From Halopseudomonas xinjiangensis (GTDB taxonomy: Bacteria > Pseudomonadota > Gammaproteobacteria > Pseudomonadales > Pseudomonadaceae): DNA of 64,000 bases. The position numbers and the translations under genes are program-made. The notes beneath the pieces were generated by a model. The model was given only the letters and a program-made list of their open reading frames with translations. It did no database searches and was not told where the DNA came from. Every line of letters begins with the position of its first letter. Position 1 is the first letter of the stretch. Positions 63,342 through 64,000 of the stretch are shown in pieces. The DNA is taken from assembly GCA_011050525.1 (NCBI GenBank), contig DRFO01000017.1:310001-374000 (forward strand). The letters run 5' to 3'.

Positions 63342-64000
63342 TTAGAGCAGATCCCAGCTGTAAGAAACGATCAGGCGGTTTTCGTCAATGTCGCCGTCAA
63401 ACGCTTCATCTTGGCGAACTGTTGCATTACGCCACAATACGTTGACACCTTCCAGGCTACCGTTTTGTACAGTGTAGCTAATATTAGTGTCGCGTTCCCA
63501 GCGGCCGTCGCGGCTTTCGTCGGCCAAGCCTTCGTGCGCGGCATCAATATTGTCACTGGTAATATAGCGCGTCATGAACGTCAATCCGGGAAGGCCTAAG
63601 CCTGCGAAATCATAGTCATAACGAGCCTGATAAGACCGCTCATCCTTGGCGTTAAAATCTGCATATTGGACAGAGTTGGCCAGAAAGATCGCACCGTCTT
63701 CGTACAAATATCCAGTGTCGCCACCCATGTGCTGGTAAGCCAGCGTGAAGCCATGGTTGCCTGCGCCAAGGGTAAGTCCGAGGGAGGAGGCCTTATTGTC
63801 GTAGTTAACACCACCATCTTCGTCAGATGTTTGATAGTGCGCCAACTCGGTAGTGAGACTGAAGACATCGCTGAGCGCAGCTGTATGAGACAGACCCGCA
63901 AAATGACGTTTCCAGAGCTCATCGGCTTTGGAGGTATACAACGTGGCTGCTAGGGCATCGTTGAGCGTGTACGTACCGCCCAGATAGATAACCTTATCGT
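63342..64000 (-). CDS. OprD-family outer-membrane porin, C-terminal part
   Basis: C-terminal 219 residues of an outer-membrane channel; the gene runs off the right edge. Reading on from the edge gives DKVIYLGGTYTLNDALAATL, then alternating strands such as GNHGFTLAYQHMGGDTGYLY, YQARYDYDFAGLGLPGLTFM and NRLIVSYSWDLL at the end. The YxxRYDYDFAxLGxPGLTFMxRY pattern is the hallmark of the OprD/OpdX porins of Pseudomonas, which take up amino acids, peptides or aromatic acids. The substrate class cannot be told from this part. Confidence 0.88.
   Translation of the reverse strand, partial: DKVIYLGGTYTLNDALAATLYTSKADELWKRHFAGLSHTAALSDVFSLTTELAHYQTSDEDGGVNYDNKASSLGLTLGAGNHGFTLAYQHMGGDTGYLYEDGAIFLANSVQYADFNAKDERSYQARYDYDFAGLGLPGLTFMTRYITSDNIDAAHEGLADESRDGRWERDTNISYTVQNGSLEGVNVLWRNATVRQDEAFDGDIDENRLIVSYSWDLL

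Overview
The window reads as ordinary chromosome of a gammaproteobacterium of the Pseudomonas group. Moderately GC-rich coding is packed on both strands, and several gene orders are ones I recall from Pseudomonas aeruginosa: nadC / DUF1631 / ampD-ampE / chemoreceptor; panE / REC-GGDEF / yajQ / mscS / ampG / DUF481 / fxsA / groESL; rsmZ / fdxA / mutS / cinA / recA / recX; crbR(erdR)-dgkA; nirBD with a PP2C-kinase gene; and DUF3108-purN-purM / DUF2066 / perM / hda. An OprD-type porin at the right edge fits too. These blocks lie apart in P. aeruginosa and are joined here, so the genus is clear but the species is a rearranged relative, possibly a marine or small-genome pseudomonad (inference). No insertion sequence, prophage or CRISPR array was seen.

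Layout. 1-8.2 kb: start of nadC, an AGCS alanine/Na+ symporter, a DUF1631 protein, ampDE and a chemoreceptor. 8.2-12.3 kb: cobalamin adenosyltransferase, panE, a response regulator with a broken GGDEF domain, then yajQ and an MscS channel. 12.4-19.6 kb: a small outer-membrane barrel, AmpG, an alkyltransferase-like protein, a DUF481 protein, an SDR enzyme, FxsA and groESL behind a clear sigma-32 promoter. 19.6-26.3 kb: a GacA box and the RsmZ regulatory RNA, fdxA, mutS, pncC/cinA, LexA-controlled recA, recX and a LOG-family enzyme. 26.4-37.7 kb: DTW-domain protein, EamA exporter, CrbR, DgkA, CrbS, AzlCD, an MFS carrier, a YdjM-type membrane protein and a crotonase. 37.8-39.8 kb: tRNA-Ser(GGA), a toxin-antitoxin pair and a short CysH. 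39.8-46.1 kb: a nitrite assimilation unit (nirB, nirD, an FNT channel and a PP2C-kinase fusion). 46.3-49.4 kb: zinc alcohol dehydrogenase, two small unknowns and endonuclease I. 49.6-64 kb: 3-hydroxyacyl-CoA dehydrogenase, DUF3108/purN/purM, DUF2066/perM/hda, DUF2069/wrbA/arsC, YihY, TlpA lipoprotein, acylphosphatase, lytic transglycosylase, a lipoprotein, proS and a partial porin.

The most rewarding parts are regulatory. The nirB leader has a textbook sigma-54 promoter. It is followed by two hairpins with hexanucleotide loops of the type bound by ANTAR antiterminators (NasT), the second mutually exclusive with a strong terminator. An RsmZ RNA with four GGA-loop hairpins and an upstream GacA box lies between groEL and fdxA. 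The two halves of the CrbS/CrbR acetate-sensing system lie almost side by side with dgkA between them. A response regulator whose GGDEF signature has decayed sits divergent from the c-di-GMP-binding YajQ. I did not find a clearly undescribed multi-gene system. The nearest candidates are the PP2C-kinase fusion tied to nitrite assimilation and the dehydrogenase / membrane protein / ABM-like trio at 46.3-48.4 kb.
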